64,000 nt of DNA from Amycolatopsis eburnea. Its GTDB lineage: Bacteria; Actinomycetota; Actinomycetes; Mycobacteriales; Pseudonocardiaceae. Shown piece by piece: positions 24,600-35,000 of this stretch. A program made the position numbers and the translations under genes. Below the pieces are notes generated by a model. It had not been told where the DNA came from. It searched no databases and saw only the letters and a list, made by a program, of their open reading frames with translations. Position 1 is the first letter of the stretch; each line of letters opens with the position of its first letter. The stretch lies in contig NZ_RSEC01000059.1 of assembly GCF_003937945.1 (NCBI RefSeq), positions 417,422 to 481,421 of the forward strand, in the 5' to 3' direction.

Positions 24600-25487
24600 A
24601 TGGACCAGCAGCCCGGCAACCGCGGCGAAATCCGGCACTTCCTCGCCAGCCGGCGCGCCAAGATCACCCCGGCGCAGGTCGGGCTGCCGACCAGCACCCG
24701 CCGCCGCGTCGCCGGCCTGCGCCGTGAGGAGGTCGCGGTGCTGGCCGGCGTGAGCACGGAGTGGTACACGCGGCTGGAGAAGGGCCACATCGGCGGCGTG
24801 TCCGAAGAGGTCCTCGACGCGGTCGCCCGCGCCCTGCGCCTGGACGACGACGAACGCACGTACCTGTTCGACCTGGCCCGGGCGTCGCGGCCCAAGAGCC
24901 GCACGCCGTCGCGCCGCCGGGACGTCGAGGTCCCGCCCCGGGTCCAGTGGCTGCTCGACTCGATGACGCTGTCCTCGGCGTTCGTCCGCACCGGCCGCAC
25001 GGACGTCGTCGCCGCCAACCCCTTGGCGCGAGCGCTGTACGCGCCGATGTTCGCTACCGGCGGCCGTCCCAACATCGCCCGGTACATCTTCCTCGACCCC
25101 AGCGCGCGGGACTTCTTCGTCGACTGGGACGCCGCGGGCGACGCCACAGCCGCGATGCTGCGCGCGGAGGCCGGGCGTGAGCCGGGCGACCGGGCCCTGC
25201 GTGACCTCATCGGGGAGCTGTCGACGCTCAGCCCCGAGTTCCGCGGCCGGTGGGCGGCGCACGACGTGCTGATCCGGCACGACGGCGTCAAGCGGCTGCG
25301 GCATCCGGATGTCGGATTTCTGGAACTGACATTTCAGTCGCTGGACTTGCCGTTGTCCGGTCGAGCAGTGCACAACCTGGTCACGTACACGGCCGAACCC
25401 GGGACCGCGTCCGAGGAGCGGCTCAAGGTCCTTGCCAGCTGGGCAGCCACGCAGTCCGCGGACCGGGACGGTGCCGGAAGCCGATGA
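24600..25487 (+). CDS. XRE-type HTH regulator with MmyB-like ligand domain
   Basis: A 295-residue protein. The HTH (about 15-80) includes TSTRRRVAGLRREEVAVLAG and VSTEWYTRLEKGHI, the hallmark of actinobacterial XRE regulators with a C-terminal MmyB-like PAS domain (about 110-275; VVAANPLARALYAPMF, FLDPSARDFFVDWDAA, RWAAHDV). Relatives bind fatty-acid-like ligands and repress an adjacent reductase gene. The ATG at 24600 appears leaderless. The stop overlaps the DUF6461 start by ATGA. Confidence 0.88.
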   Translation: MDQQPGNRGEIRHFLASRRAKITPAQVGLPTSTRRRVAGLRREEVAVLAGVSTEWYTRLEKGHIGGVSEEVLDAVARALRLDDDERTYLFDLARASRPKSRTPSRRRDVEVPPRVQWLLDSMTLSSAFVRTGRTDVVAANPLARALYAPMFATGGRPNIARYIFLDPSARDFFVDWDAAGDATAAMLRAEAGREPGDRALRDLIGELSTLSPEFRGRWAAHDVLIRHDGVKRLRHPDVGFLELTFQSLDLPLSGRAVHNLVTYTAEPGTASEERLKVLASWAATQSADRDGAGSR

Positions 25488-26095
25488 GCACCGGTTCCGG
25501 GGCGGCCGGCGAACCCGGTTGGGCGTGGATCCTGCGGCATCCCACGGTTTTCGAGGACGACGGCCGGATCACTTTCGTCCGTGGCACCGATGCCGAGGCC
25601 ATCTTCGACGCGTTCGGTGTGGACGCAACGCAGGCGGCACCGCAAAGCCTGACCGACTGCTGGTCAGCCGATGGCACCGCCTACGACGGACGCCCATGCC
25701 TGAGGGTGGCCACCTCGGGCGCGTGGTCGGCGGCGATCGAACCGATCAGGGCGAGCACGATGCCGAACGCGGGCGGAACCGCGCTGTCGCACGAAACCGA
25801 CGTCGTGGTGGCCACCATGAACTTCCTGGGCCAAGGCTGGGTCAGTCACCTCGCGCGCGGCCGCCTGCAGTTCGGGCTCGAGGTCGGCCAGGCCTACGAC
25901 AGCCTGGCCGGTGAGGCCACTTCGCGGCTCGAGCGGCCGATGCGCGAAGCCGGCCTGATCGACCGCGGGACACCACGGGACTCGCGCACCGAGTTCGCCG
26001 CCGCACTCGCAGTGCTGGCCCAGGAGTTCGGATTCGACTTCTCCGCCGGGCAGATCCGGGGGCCGCTGCCGACGGTGTACTACCCCGCCCGCTGA
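25484..26095 (+). CDS. DUF6461-like protein
   Basis: A 203-residue protein of unknown function. GWAWILRHPTVFEDDGRITF followed by VRGTDAEAIFDAFG at the N-terminus is the pattern I associate with DUF6461, usually near immunity or regulatory genes in actinomycetes. The protein appears soluble with no catalytic motif. It is translationally coupled to the MmyB-type regulator (ATGA) and its last 16 bp overlap the tail of the convergent SulP gene. Confidence 0.6.
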   Translation: MSTGSGAAGEPGWAWILRHPTVFEDDGRITFVRGTDAEAIFDAFGVDATQAAPQSLTDCWSADGTAYDGRPCLRVATSGAWSAAIEPIRASTMPNAGGTALSHETDVVVATMNFLGQGWVSHLARGRLQFGLEVGQAYDSLAGEATSRLERPMREAGLIDRGTPRDSRTEFAAALAVLAQEFGFDFSAGQIRGPLPTVYYPAR

Positions 26096-27714
26096 ACGTG
26101 GGACCGCGCATGGGCGGCGGCGTCGTCGAAACTCGCGAACAGGTGGTTGCCGTGGCGGAGCTTGGCCAACGCTCCCGTCGTGGCCAGCAGGTGCTGGTGC
26201 TGGTCCTGGATCCCCTTCAACAGCACAGTCACCCCCCGCGCTTCCAGCTCTTCGATCGCGTCACCCAAGGCCTTGGCGCCGGTCGCGTCGAGGAGGTGCA
26301 GGCGGGACAGGCGCAGGATGACGACGAGGGCACCGTCCGCCGCTGCCGCGATGTCGGTGACGACGCGTTCCGAGGCGCCCCAGAACATCGCGCCCTCGAA
26401 GCGGAAGACCGCGATGTGCTCGTCGGCCGGGGTGGGCGGGCCGGGGAGGTCGTCGCGGCGGGCGCGGGCCGCTCGGGCGAGGTGGCGCAACGCGAAGAAC
26501 GCGGCGACCAGCAGGCCGATCTCGACGGCGAGGATCAGGTCGGCCGCGACCGTGACGATCGCCGTCACGGCGAAGGTGATCGCGCTGGCGCGGCTCGCGT
26601 GGACCACCTCGCGGATCGTCGCGAGCGAGACCATGCGGAGGCTGGTGACCAGCAGGACACCGGCCAGGGCGGCGAGCGGGATCCGGGACACGAGCGGGGC
26701 GGCGGCGTAGATCACCGCGAGGATGACCAGCGCGTGCACGACGGCGGCGAGCCGGGTGCGCGCGCCCGAGCGGACGTTGACCGCGGTGCGGGCGATCGCG
26801 CCGGTCGCCGGCATGCCGCCGAACAGGCCGCTCGCGATCGAGGCCAGGCCCTGGCCGACGAGTTCCCGGTCCGGCCGGGTGGGGCCGACCGGCGGGCCGC
26901 CGCGGGTCATCGTCGCCGCCACGCGGGCGGACAGCAGGGATTCGATCGCCGCCAGCGCGGCCACCGCGACGACCGCGCCGGCGAGGTCGTGGACCGCGCC
27001 GAAGCTGAAGGACGGCAACGCGGGGGCCAGGCTGCTCGGCAGGTTCCCGATGCGGGCGACGGGCGCGTGCGCCAGTTCCGCGCCGACGGCCGCCACGGCG
27101 ACGGCGACCAGGGAAGCCGGTAGCCCGCGGTGCAGCCGGGGCAGGACGAGCATGAGCACCGCCACGACGGCGACGGTCGCCACCGCCCAGCCGGACACTC
27201 CCGCGGCGAGCGCTTTTCCCGCTCCCACAAGGGGATTGAGCCCCGCCGGCACGGTCGTGCCGACGGCGGCCGGGACCTGCTGGAGGAAGATGATGCACGC
27301 GATCCCGAGCGTGAAGCCTTCGACGACCGGCCAGGGCAGGAAACCCACCAGCCGCCCCAGCCGCGCCGCGCCCGCGACGAGCACGAGCGCGCCGCCGAGG
27401 ATCGAGACGAGCGCCACCGACGAGGGGCCGTGGGCGGCGACGATCGGGGCCAGGACGACGGCCATCGCCCCGGTCGGGCCGGACACCTGGACCGGCGAGC
27501 CGCCGAACACCGCGGCCACGATCCCGGCCACGACGGCGGTGACGAGCCCCGCGGCCGCGCCGGCGCCCGAGCTGATGCCGAACGCCAGCGCCAGGGGCAG
27601 GGCCACGACCCCGACGGTGATGCCCGCGAGGAGGTCCGCGCGCACGGCCGGCCCGCGCAGGTCGTAGTCGGCGCGGCCGGGCAGGAACTCGCGCGTGCCG
27701 CCGAGGACGCTCAC
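26080..27714 (-). CDS. SulP-family anion transporter with STAS domain
   Basis: A 544-residue permease. Twelve or so membrane segments fill about residues 25-420, including LAGITVGVVALPLALAFGIS and VQVSGPTGAMAVVLAP (the SulP signature region), and FGGMPATGAIARTAVNVRSG. The C-terminal STAS domain is at about 430-535 (HIAVFRFEGAMFWGASERV, LLDATGAKALGDAIEELEAR). SulP proteins carry sulfate, bicarbonate or dicarboxylates; the exact substrate is not decided. The GTG start at 27714 overlaps the ArsR stop (GTGA), so the two are translationally coupled and the ArsR dyad at 28134 should control both. Confidence 0.9.
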   Translation of the reverse strand: MSVLGGTREFLPGRADYDLRGPAVRADLLAGITVGVVALPLALAFGISSGAGAAAGLVTAVVAGIVAAVFGGSPVQVSGPTGAMAVVLAPIVAAHGPSSVALVSILGGALVLVAGAARLGRLVGFLPWPVVEGFTLGIACIIFLQQVPAAVGTTVPAGLNPLVGAGKALAAGVSGWAVATVAVVAVLMLVLPRLHRGLPASLVAVAVAAVGAELAHAPVARIGNLPSSLAPALPSFSFGAVHDLAGAVVAVAALAAIESLLSARVAATMTRGGPPVGPTRPDRELVGQGLASIASGLFGGMPATGAIARTAVNVRSGARTRLAAVVHALVILAVIYAAAPLVSRIPLAALAGVLLVTSLRMVSLATIREVVHASRASAITFAVTAIVTVAADLILAVEIGLLVAAFFALRHLARAARARRDDLPGPPTPADEHIAVFRFEGAMFWGASERVVTDIAAAADGALVVILRLSRLHLLDATGAKALGDAIEELEARGVTVLLKGIQDQHQHLLATTGALAKLRHGNHLFASFDDAAAHARSHVQRAG

Positions 27715-28121
27715 GCCTGGACCGCGACGGCGTCGAGGATGGCCTTCGGGCTGGCGCCCGGCAGCGGCGGCAGCCCGCGCGCGGCCCGCAGCTGGTCGGA
27801 GCCGGGCCGCAGGCTCGCCAGCAGGAAAGCCCGCGCCACCACGAGGAGTTCGGCGACCAGCGGCTGGGCGAGCCAGTAGTCGACCGCGTTGCCGGTGCGG
27901 GACGAGGTGACGACGCCGGTGCGGCGCAGCACGGCGAGGTGCTGGGACAGCTGGGACGCCTCGCAGCCGGTCACGTCGAGCAGCCGGGTGACCGGCACGC
28001 CTTCGTCCCCGGCCGCGGCCAGCACCTCGAGGACCTGGATCCGGGTCGGGTGGGCCAGGCACTTGAAGAGGTCGGCTTTGATCCGGTAGAGCGGCTCGGT
28101 CGGGCGGGAGCGGGCGGGCAT
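27711..28121 (-). CDS. ArsR-family transcriptional repressor
   Basis: A 136-residue winged-helix repressor. LYRIKADLFKCLAHPTRIQV (about 11-30), VTGCEASQLSQHLAVLRRTG (about 48-67) and VVTSSRTGNAVDYWLA are typical. There is one Cys in CLAHP and one in the recognition helix region (TGCEASQ); this pair is at positions where persulfide- or metal-sensing ArsR proteins (BigR/SqrR-like) may react, which would fit a sulfur-anion transporter. The ATG at 28121 follows AGGAGG at 7 bases; a start at 28151 would overlap the dyad. Confidence 0.88.
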   Translation of the reverse strand: MPARSRPTEPLYRIKADLFKCLAHPTRIQVLEVLAAAGDEGVPVTRLLDVTGCEASQLSQHLAVLRRTGVVTSSRTGNAVDYWLAQPLVAELLVVARAFLLASLRPGSDQLRAARGLPPLPGASPKAILDAVAVQA

Positions 28122-28133
28122 GGGCACCTCCTG

Positions 28134-28153
28134 GATTGATGATTCTATCAATC
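28134..28153. promoter_or_regulatory. ArsR operator for the arsR-sulP operon
   Basis: GATTGAT and ATCAATC: perfect 7-bp arms with a 6-base spacer, 12 bp upstream of the ArsR start, next to a second ATCAAT half. The A+T-rich ATCAA-N6-TTGAT-like form and the place in front of an ArsR gene are typical of autoregulated ArsR operons. Confidence 0.7.
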
Positions 28154-28271
28154 CATCAATTCACTGCCGCGGCGGCTCCGTCACCCGCGCGGCTTCCGCC
28201 CCGTAACGTCCCGGTGGCGTCGTGCGACTGTCACCCCGGCGGGGCCATCCGGCCCAATACGGGAGGCGCGG

Positions 28272-28967
28272 ATGCTCACGGACGGGTCCGACGTGCGCTT
28301 GACCGAAGCCGACGCCGAAGGGGAGGCCGGCCGGGCCCGGGGCCGGAGTGTGCTCGCCGGGGCGTTCGCCTTGCTGGAGGTCCTCGCCGACGCCGAAGCC
28401 GAGCTCGGCCTCACCGAAGCCGCGCGCCGGGCCGGCCTGCCGAAGTCGACCACGCACCGGCTGCTCGAGCAGCTGTGCGGGATGGGTGCGGCGGAGCACC
28501 GGATCCGCGGCTACGGCGTCGGGCCGATGTTCGGCCGGCTGTGCGAAGGCCGCGGCCGCACCCACGCCTGGCTCCGCGCCGCCGTCGGGCGGCCCGCCGT
28601 GCGGCTGGCCAAGCTGTCGCGGTCCGACGTCGTCGTCGGGGTGTCCTCCGGGTCCGAGGTGCTCGTCGTCGCGACCTTCGCCGGGCACTCGGCCCGGCTC
28701 CCGGTGCTCCGCCCCGGCACGGTACTGGCGTCGCCGACACCGCTCGTCGACGTCCTGTTCAACGGCGCCGAAGAAGCGCTGGGATCCGCGCGGGCGGCCG
28801 GCCTGAGCTGTGCCGCGGCCCCGATCCACGCCCCCGACGGCCGGGTCGTCGCCGCGCTCGGCGTGCTGGGTTCGTGCCCGGCCGAGCTGGCGCGGCTGCG
28901 GTACCTGGTCGTGCTCGCCGCGGGCGAAGCCGCGCGTGAACTGACCGGTTCCCCGCGGGTCCGCTGA
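28272..28967 (+). CDS. IclR-like regulator
   Basis: A 231-residue protein. The N-terminal IclR winged helix is at about 25-85 (SVLAGAFALLEVLADAEAEL, LTEAARRAGLPKSTTHRLLE). The C-terminal effector domain is short and poorly conserved (about 100-225, VVVGVSSGSEVLVVATFAGH). The ATG at 28272 follows GGGAGG. It lies upstream of the giant secreted protein in the same direction (96-bp gap), with no clear operator between; co-transcription is possible. Confidence 0.78.
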   Translation: MLTDGSDVRLTEADAEGEAGRARGRSVLAGAFALLEVLADAEAELGLTEAARRAGLPKSTTHRLLEQLCGMGAAEHRIRGYGVGPMFGRLCEGRGRTHAWLRAAVGRPAVRLAKLSRSDVVVGVSSGSEVLVVATFAGHSARLPVLRPGTVLASPTPLVDVLFNGAEEALGSARAAGLSCAAAPIHAPDGRVVAALGVLGSCPAELARLRYLVVLAAGEAARELTGSPRVR

Positions 28968-29063
28968 GCGGAACCGGGCCTTCCCGGAGATCCGTCCCCT
29001 TTGTCAATCTCGCCCGGTGGGCGGTGCCCGGCTGCCGGGTGCCCGCGGACGTGGAGGGTGACC

Positions 29064-32000
29064 ATGGGCTCGAGACGGTGGCTCGGACTGATCACGGTTT
29101 TCGCGCTGGCACTGGGCGGCAGCGTCGTCACCGCCGCTCCGGCGCACGCCGCGAGCCCCGGCGTCGGGACCCTGGCGAACGCGCTCGCCGCCCCGGCGAA
29201 CAGCTTCGCCGCGTGGTCGAAGGGACTGGGCACGCTCGGGCAGCTCGCCAAGCCGCTGCCCGCCGTCCAGACCAGCCCGGGTGCCGCGCTGGGGTTCGAC
29301 ACCCTGGCGCAGGAGGCTTTCCACACCGGCACCAAGAAGCTCGCCGACGCCGTCGACGACGCCGACCTCGACATCGACCAGCCGATCACGCTCTCCGGTG
29401 ACCGCGCCGGGACCCTGAAGACGACGCTGAGCACCGTCGGCGAGGACAAGAAGCTCGACCTCACCCTGACGATCTCCCGGGTGCTGAACGACCAGGCGCT
29501 GAGCGTCCCGATCCCGATCGGCGACGGCACCAACGCCCCGCAGTCGGCGTTCTCCTCCACCGGCGGCGTGCGGCTCACCGTCGCCACCACGCTGAAGCTG
29601 ACCGTGGTCTGGGACAAGGCGCACGACAAGGCGTACTTCGTCAACGACGGCACGACGCCGTCGCTGACGGTCGACGCCGAGGCGAACATCGCCGACGCCA
29701 AGGCCGTCAAAGCCGCCGTCGGCATCCTCGGGGTCAAGCTCGTCGAGGCCGACTCCTCGCTCAGCCTCAAGGCGCACTTCGCCGCCACCGTCAACGATCC
29801 CGACAACGACGGCAGGCTGGCCTTCACCAACTTCGACGGCACCGCGGGAGAACTCGCCCAGAACGGTTCCCTGGCCGGCCTGGTCAGCTTCGGCTTCGCG
29901 AGCCCGGCCGGGTCGCTGACCGGCTCGCTGCACCTCGCCGCGGCCCCCGCCGGCTCGTTCTCCCTCGACCTGCCCGCGGTGGACGCGAAGATCGGCCTCA
30001 GCTGGCCCGACATCGCCACCGGCACGCCGCAGATCACGCCGGAGGGCATCGGCACGGTCGGCCCGTTCCTCAACATGACGCCGCGCGACCTGGCCACCGG
30101 CCTGGCCCAGCTGGCCACCACGCTGACGTCGATCCAGCGCGCCAAGTGGGGCGGCGCGACCACCCCGATCGGCAACCTCGACCTGCCGTTCCTCAAAGGA
30201 AGCCTGGCCGACGCGATCCAGCTCAACGAGTCGATCAAGAAGTTCCTGACGGACAACACCAAGACCGCGGCGGACCCCGCGCAGGCCGGCGAGCCGAAGT
30301 TCGTTTCCCTGCAGGAGATGCTCGACAAGCTCAACACCGCGGCGAACCTGCCGGGTGACTCGAAGATCGGCATCTCCGACGTCCACTTCCCGCCCGGCAC
30401 GACCAAGCTGGACTTCAAGATCACCTTGTCCCGCCAGGCACCCGCGACGGCGATCGACCTCAACGCGGCCGCGGCGGCGTCGTCCGGTCCCGCGGGCAGC
30501 CCCGCGAAGACGACGTACACGCAGACCACCCTCAAGGACGAGAACCAGACGTGGAAGCCGGGGGAGTTCGCCGGGCGGCACGTCGTCGCCGGCGCGGCCG
30601 GGGCGACCGTCGAGAACAACGACGAGCACACCCTCTTCCTCCAGGCGCCCGGCTGGACGCCGGTGATCCCGGTGGCCAACGCGCCGTACACGATTTCCGG
30701 GATGCAGGGCGACGTCGGCGTCGTCCAGCTCGGCAACGACCTCAAGACCGGCGGCCGCGGCGTCGGCGAGGCCAACGCGGTCAACGCCACGGCGAAGGTG
30801 CGGCCGTCCTACGACGCCGCCGTCACCCTCGTGCTCGACCTGCAGAACCCGACCGTGCACAACCCGCCGATCGAGCAGAAGAACCCCGACGGCAGCACGA
30901 CGCTGGTCGGCGCGACCCCGACCGGGCCGGACCGGGTGCTGCTCCGCACGTCCGGCAGCCCAGCGCTGTTCACCGCGGACTTCCCGATGGACGCGGGCAT
31001 CGACCTGTTCGCCAACGCCGGCTTCCTGCAGGTCGAGCTGAAGGGCGCGGCGCACGTCTGCCACCCGGCCGCGGGCGCCGACTGCGCCGGGACCCCCGGC
31101 ACCGACGACCACATGCTCCAGGTCAACCTCAAGGACCAGGGCGACCTGACCTTCGGCGGGGTCGTCGACAAGCTGCTGCACGACCCCGGCTCGCTGCTGG
31201 ACTTCCAGGTGCACGTCCGCGGCGCGGGCGGGGTCGACGCGAGCGCGCCGGGCACCGGTGACTTCCTCAAGGGCGCCACCGCGCACGCCGGGTTCACCTG
31301 GAACGACCTCACCAAGCTGTCCGGGACCGAGGGCCCGCAGTTCAGCACGAGCGACCTTTCCGAGCTGGCCAACTTCGACTTCGACCCGGCCAACCCGAAG
31401 GCGCTGTTCTCGATCATCCTCAAGACGCTGCAGACGCTCAACGCGTCGATCAGCGACGCGTCCCCGGCCGGTGCCGCGGTGTTCGGCACCAAGATCCCGC
31501 TGATCGGCCGCTCGCTGCGCGACCTGCTTCGGGCCGACGAAGCCGGCTCCGGCCCGAAGGTGACCTACGGGCCGAACTTCGTGAAGGACATCGCACGCAG
31601 CGCCGAGAAGGGCAACGCGTTCCCGCCGACGCTCGTCGGGCGCACCGTCGTCGCCGGGACCCAGGTGGGCATCGTCGGCAGCGTCTCGGCCGACACCCTC
31701 ACCCTGGCCGGGCCGTGGGCCAGCCAGCCTTCGCCCTCGACGTCGTACGTGATCCGGTCCGAACTGGACGACGTGATCTCGATGCTGGAGGCCGCGCCGT
31801 CGGACAACCTGCAGCGGCTCGTCCAGACGGTCAACGACCGGTTCAAGGGCAGCGTGCCGGTGCAGTTCGAGTACGCCGACCTCGCCGGGACGCCGTCGCT
31901 GATCATCCGGCTGGACTGGAAGCGCGCGTACCACACCAGCACGCCGGTGCAGTTCGACTTCAGCCTGCCCGCGGGCAACCAGCGCGTCGCCGGCGTGCAG

Positions 32001-35000
32001 GGCGACGGCTCGGTGTCGCTCGGCGTGGGCGGCGAGGTCAAGATGGGCCTGGTCGTGCCGCTGGCGCCCGGGCCCGGCCCGGCCGACGCGAACGCGCTGC
32101 GCATCCTGGACGACTCGTCGATCGGCGTGAAGCTCGACGCCGCCGTCGAGAACGCCACCATCGCGACGACGCTCGGCCCGCTGACCGTCTCGCTCGGCAA
32201 CCCGAAGTCGGCGGACAAGGCCACCGCGAAGGCGTCCTACTCGCTCGACCTCGCGAAGAGCGGCGGCACCGGCGCGCCGGTGACGTTCTCCGAGTTCGTG
32301 GGCGCGGTCGGCCCGGCGGTGAACGCCGCGAGCACGGCCGTGAACTGCGGCCTCGACGGCAGCACACCACTGGCTCTGTGCGCGAAATTGCCGCTGTACA
32401 TCAGCGAAGACGGCGGCGCGACCTACACGAAGGTGATCACCGACGAGACCAAGGCGAACGACTTCGCGTTGCGCCTGCCCAAGTCGACGACGCCGGACGA
32501 CTACTTCACCCTCGCCGGCGCGGCCATCGACGGCCACCCGCGGCTGGAGACCCCGGACCCGACGCTGCTGGGCCAGGAACTGGGCAAGCGGCTGATCGAC
32601 TTCGGCAGGCTCGACGGCCTCGACAGCTACCTCAACCTGGCGGAGCAGGCCCTCAACACGGCCAGCTTCGGCGGCAAGCTGCCGCTGCTCGGCGACGACC
32701 TCCAGCAGGGCGCGGACTTCATCGGCAAGCTGCGCACGGCGATCCACACCGCGCTGGACCAGCTGCCCGCGGACGGCCACTTCACCGACATGGCCGCGGT
32801 CCGCGGCTGGGTGAACGACCAGCTCGGCGCGAAGCTCGCCAGTGCCGGGCTCAACCCGGACACCGTCACCGTGGACACCGTGTGCAAGACGCGGCTGGGC
32901 ACCGTCGGCGTCCCGACGGTCAAGCTGCACGACGGCGCCACGGCGGCGGACAAGACCTACCGGTACGTCGTCGCCTCCTACGCGACGATCAACGGGGAGA
33001 AGAAGCAGGCCAAGGCGAGCGACCCCGGCTCGATCACGAACGGGCCGGCCGCACTGTCCACAACGGACTCCCTGGACATCTCGTGGGAGCCGGTCGACAG
33101 TGCTTCGGGGTACATGGTCTTCCGCGAGGAAGGCGGCGTCTTCAAGCTCATCGCCGACGTCACCGACACCAAGACCACCGACACCGGTGCCGCCGCGATC
33201 GGCGGGGCGCCGGAGAACCCGGCCGAAAACCCGCAGCCGCACGACTGCGCGTATAACGACCTGGACGCCGTGACCATCAGCCTCAACGTCAGCCAGGGCG
33301 ACTTCAGCGGCGACCTGCTCAACTGCGCCGGGCTCCCGGCCGGTCACGAGTGCCTCAAGAAGTCCGTGCCGCTGGACCTGGGCATCCCCGGGTTCTCGCT
33401 CAAGGCCGACGGCGGCGCGGGTCCCGAAGTCCAGCTGGGCTGGCGGCTGCACCTGGCCATGGGCATCAGCCGCAGCGAAGGGTTCTTCGTCAGCACCAAG
33501 GATTCCGCGCAGCCGGAGTTCGCGGTCGGGCTGAACGTCACCCTGCCGCAGAAGATCAACGCGCAGCTGGCGTTCATCAACATCACCGCGGAGAACTGCA
33601 CCAAGGACTTCAGCGCCGACGACTGCAACGCCGCGGCCGCGCCGCCGGCCAACGCCGTCCTGCCGCTGTTCGGTGGCGCGTTCAAGATCGACCTGATCGC
33701 GCCGGACGACCCGACCAACGGCCGGCTGCACCTGAGCGACCTGCAGAACGCCGGACTGGACCGGCTCGCCGACGTCAAGCTGCACGCGAGCGCGGACATC
33801 AACTGGCTGCTCAAGGCGCGGCCGGGCGACGACGCCGGGTTCCCGGGCATCCAGGCGAACTTCCGGCTGCACTGGGCGTGGAACAACGCCAAGCCGGGCA
33901 CCAACAGCGCCGACGGCGGCAACAGCCCGCTGACGCTGGCCTTCGACAAGGTCGGCATCGACAGCGGGGAGATCTTCGGGAAGATCCTCGGCCCGATCGT
34001 GAACAAGGTCAAGCAGGTGACCGGCCCGCTCGACCCGGTGATCAAGACGCTCTACGCGCCGATCCCGGTGCTGTCGGACCTGTCCCACCTGGCCGGCGGC
34101 GGCGACGTCACGCTCGTCTCGCTCGGCAAGGCGTTCACCACGATCGCCGGCGGACCGGACCTGAAGTTCGTCGACACGATCGCCGGGATCGTCAACTTCA
34201 TCAACAACTTCCCGACGTGCACCACCAAGTGCCTGATCCCGCTCGGCTCGTTCGAGCTGGGCGGCCAGAAGGCACTCGACACCACCGCGACACCCGACAA
34301 CACGGAAAGCCTGATCAGCGACAAGAAGGATGCCGGTGGTGGCACCGCGTTCGCGCCGCTGCTGGGCGCGATCAACGGCAAGAACGCCAACCCGAAGTCG
34401 GTCGACCCGATGACCACCCAGGCATCGGCGGCCGGGTTCAGCTTCCCGGTGTTCGAGAAGCCGGCGTCGCTGTTCAACGTGCTGCTCGGCGGGGACGTCG
34501 ACCTGGTCAAGTTCGACTCCGGGCCGCTGCGCCTCGGCTTCGACTGGCGCCAGCAGTTCGGGCCGGTGTACGCGCCGCCGCCGGTGGTGATCACCCTGCA
34601 CGGCTCGGCGACGGTGTCGCTGCGGATCGTCGCCGGGTTCGACACCTACGGCATCCGCAAGGCGTTCGAGGCCGCCCGCGCGGGCAACCTCGACCTGGGC
34701 ACCGTGGGCAACGCCTTCCTGCAAAGCTTGTTCTTCTACACCACGGAAAACGGCAAGCCGATCCCGGTCGTGTCGTTCACGGGCGAGATCGCGGCCGGCG
34801 CCGCGGTCACGGCGGTGATCATCACGGTCGGCATCGAAGGCGGGCTCGGGCTCACCGTGTCCTTCCTGTGGAACGACCCCAACCACGACGGGAAGTTCCG
34901 GATCACGGAGTTCCTGCAAACCGCGTTGAACAACCCGATCTGTCTGTTCACCGTGTCGGGGCGGCTCTACGTCTTCCTCAAGCTGTACGTGACGGTCGGG

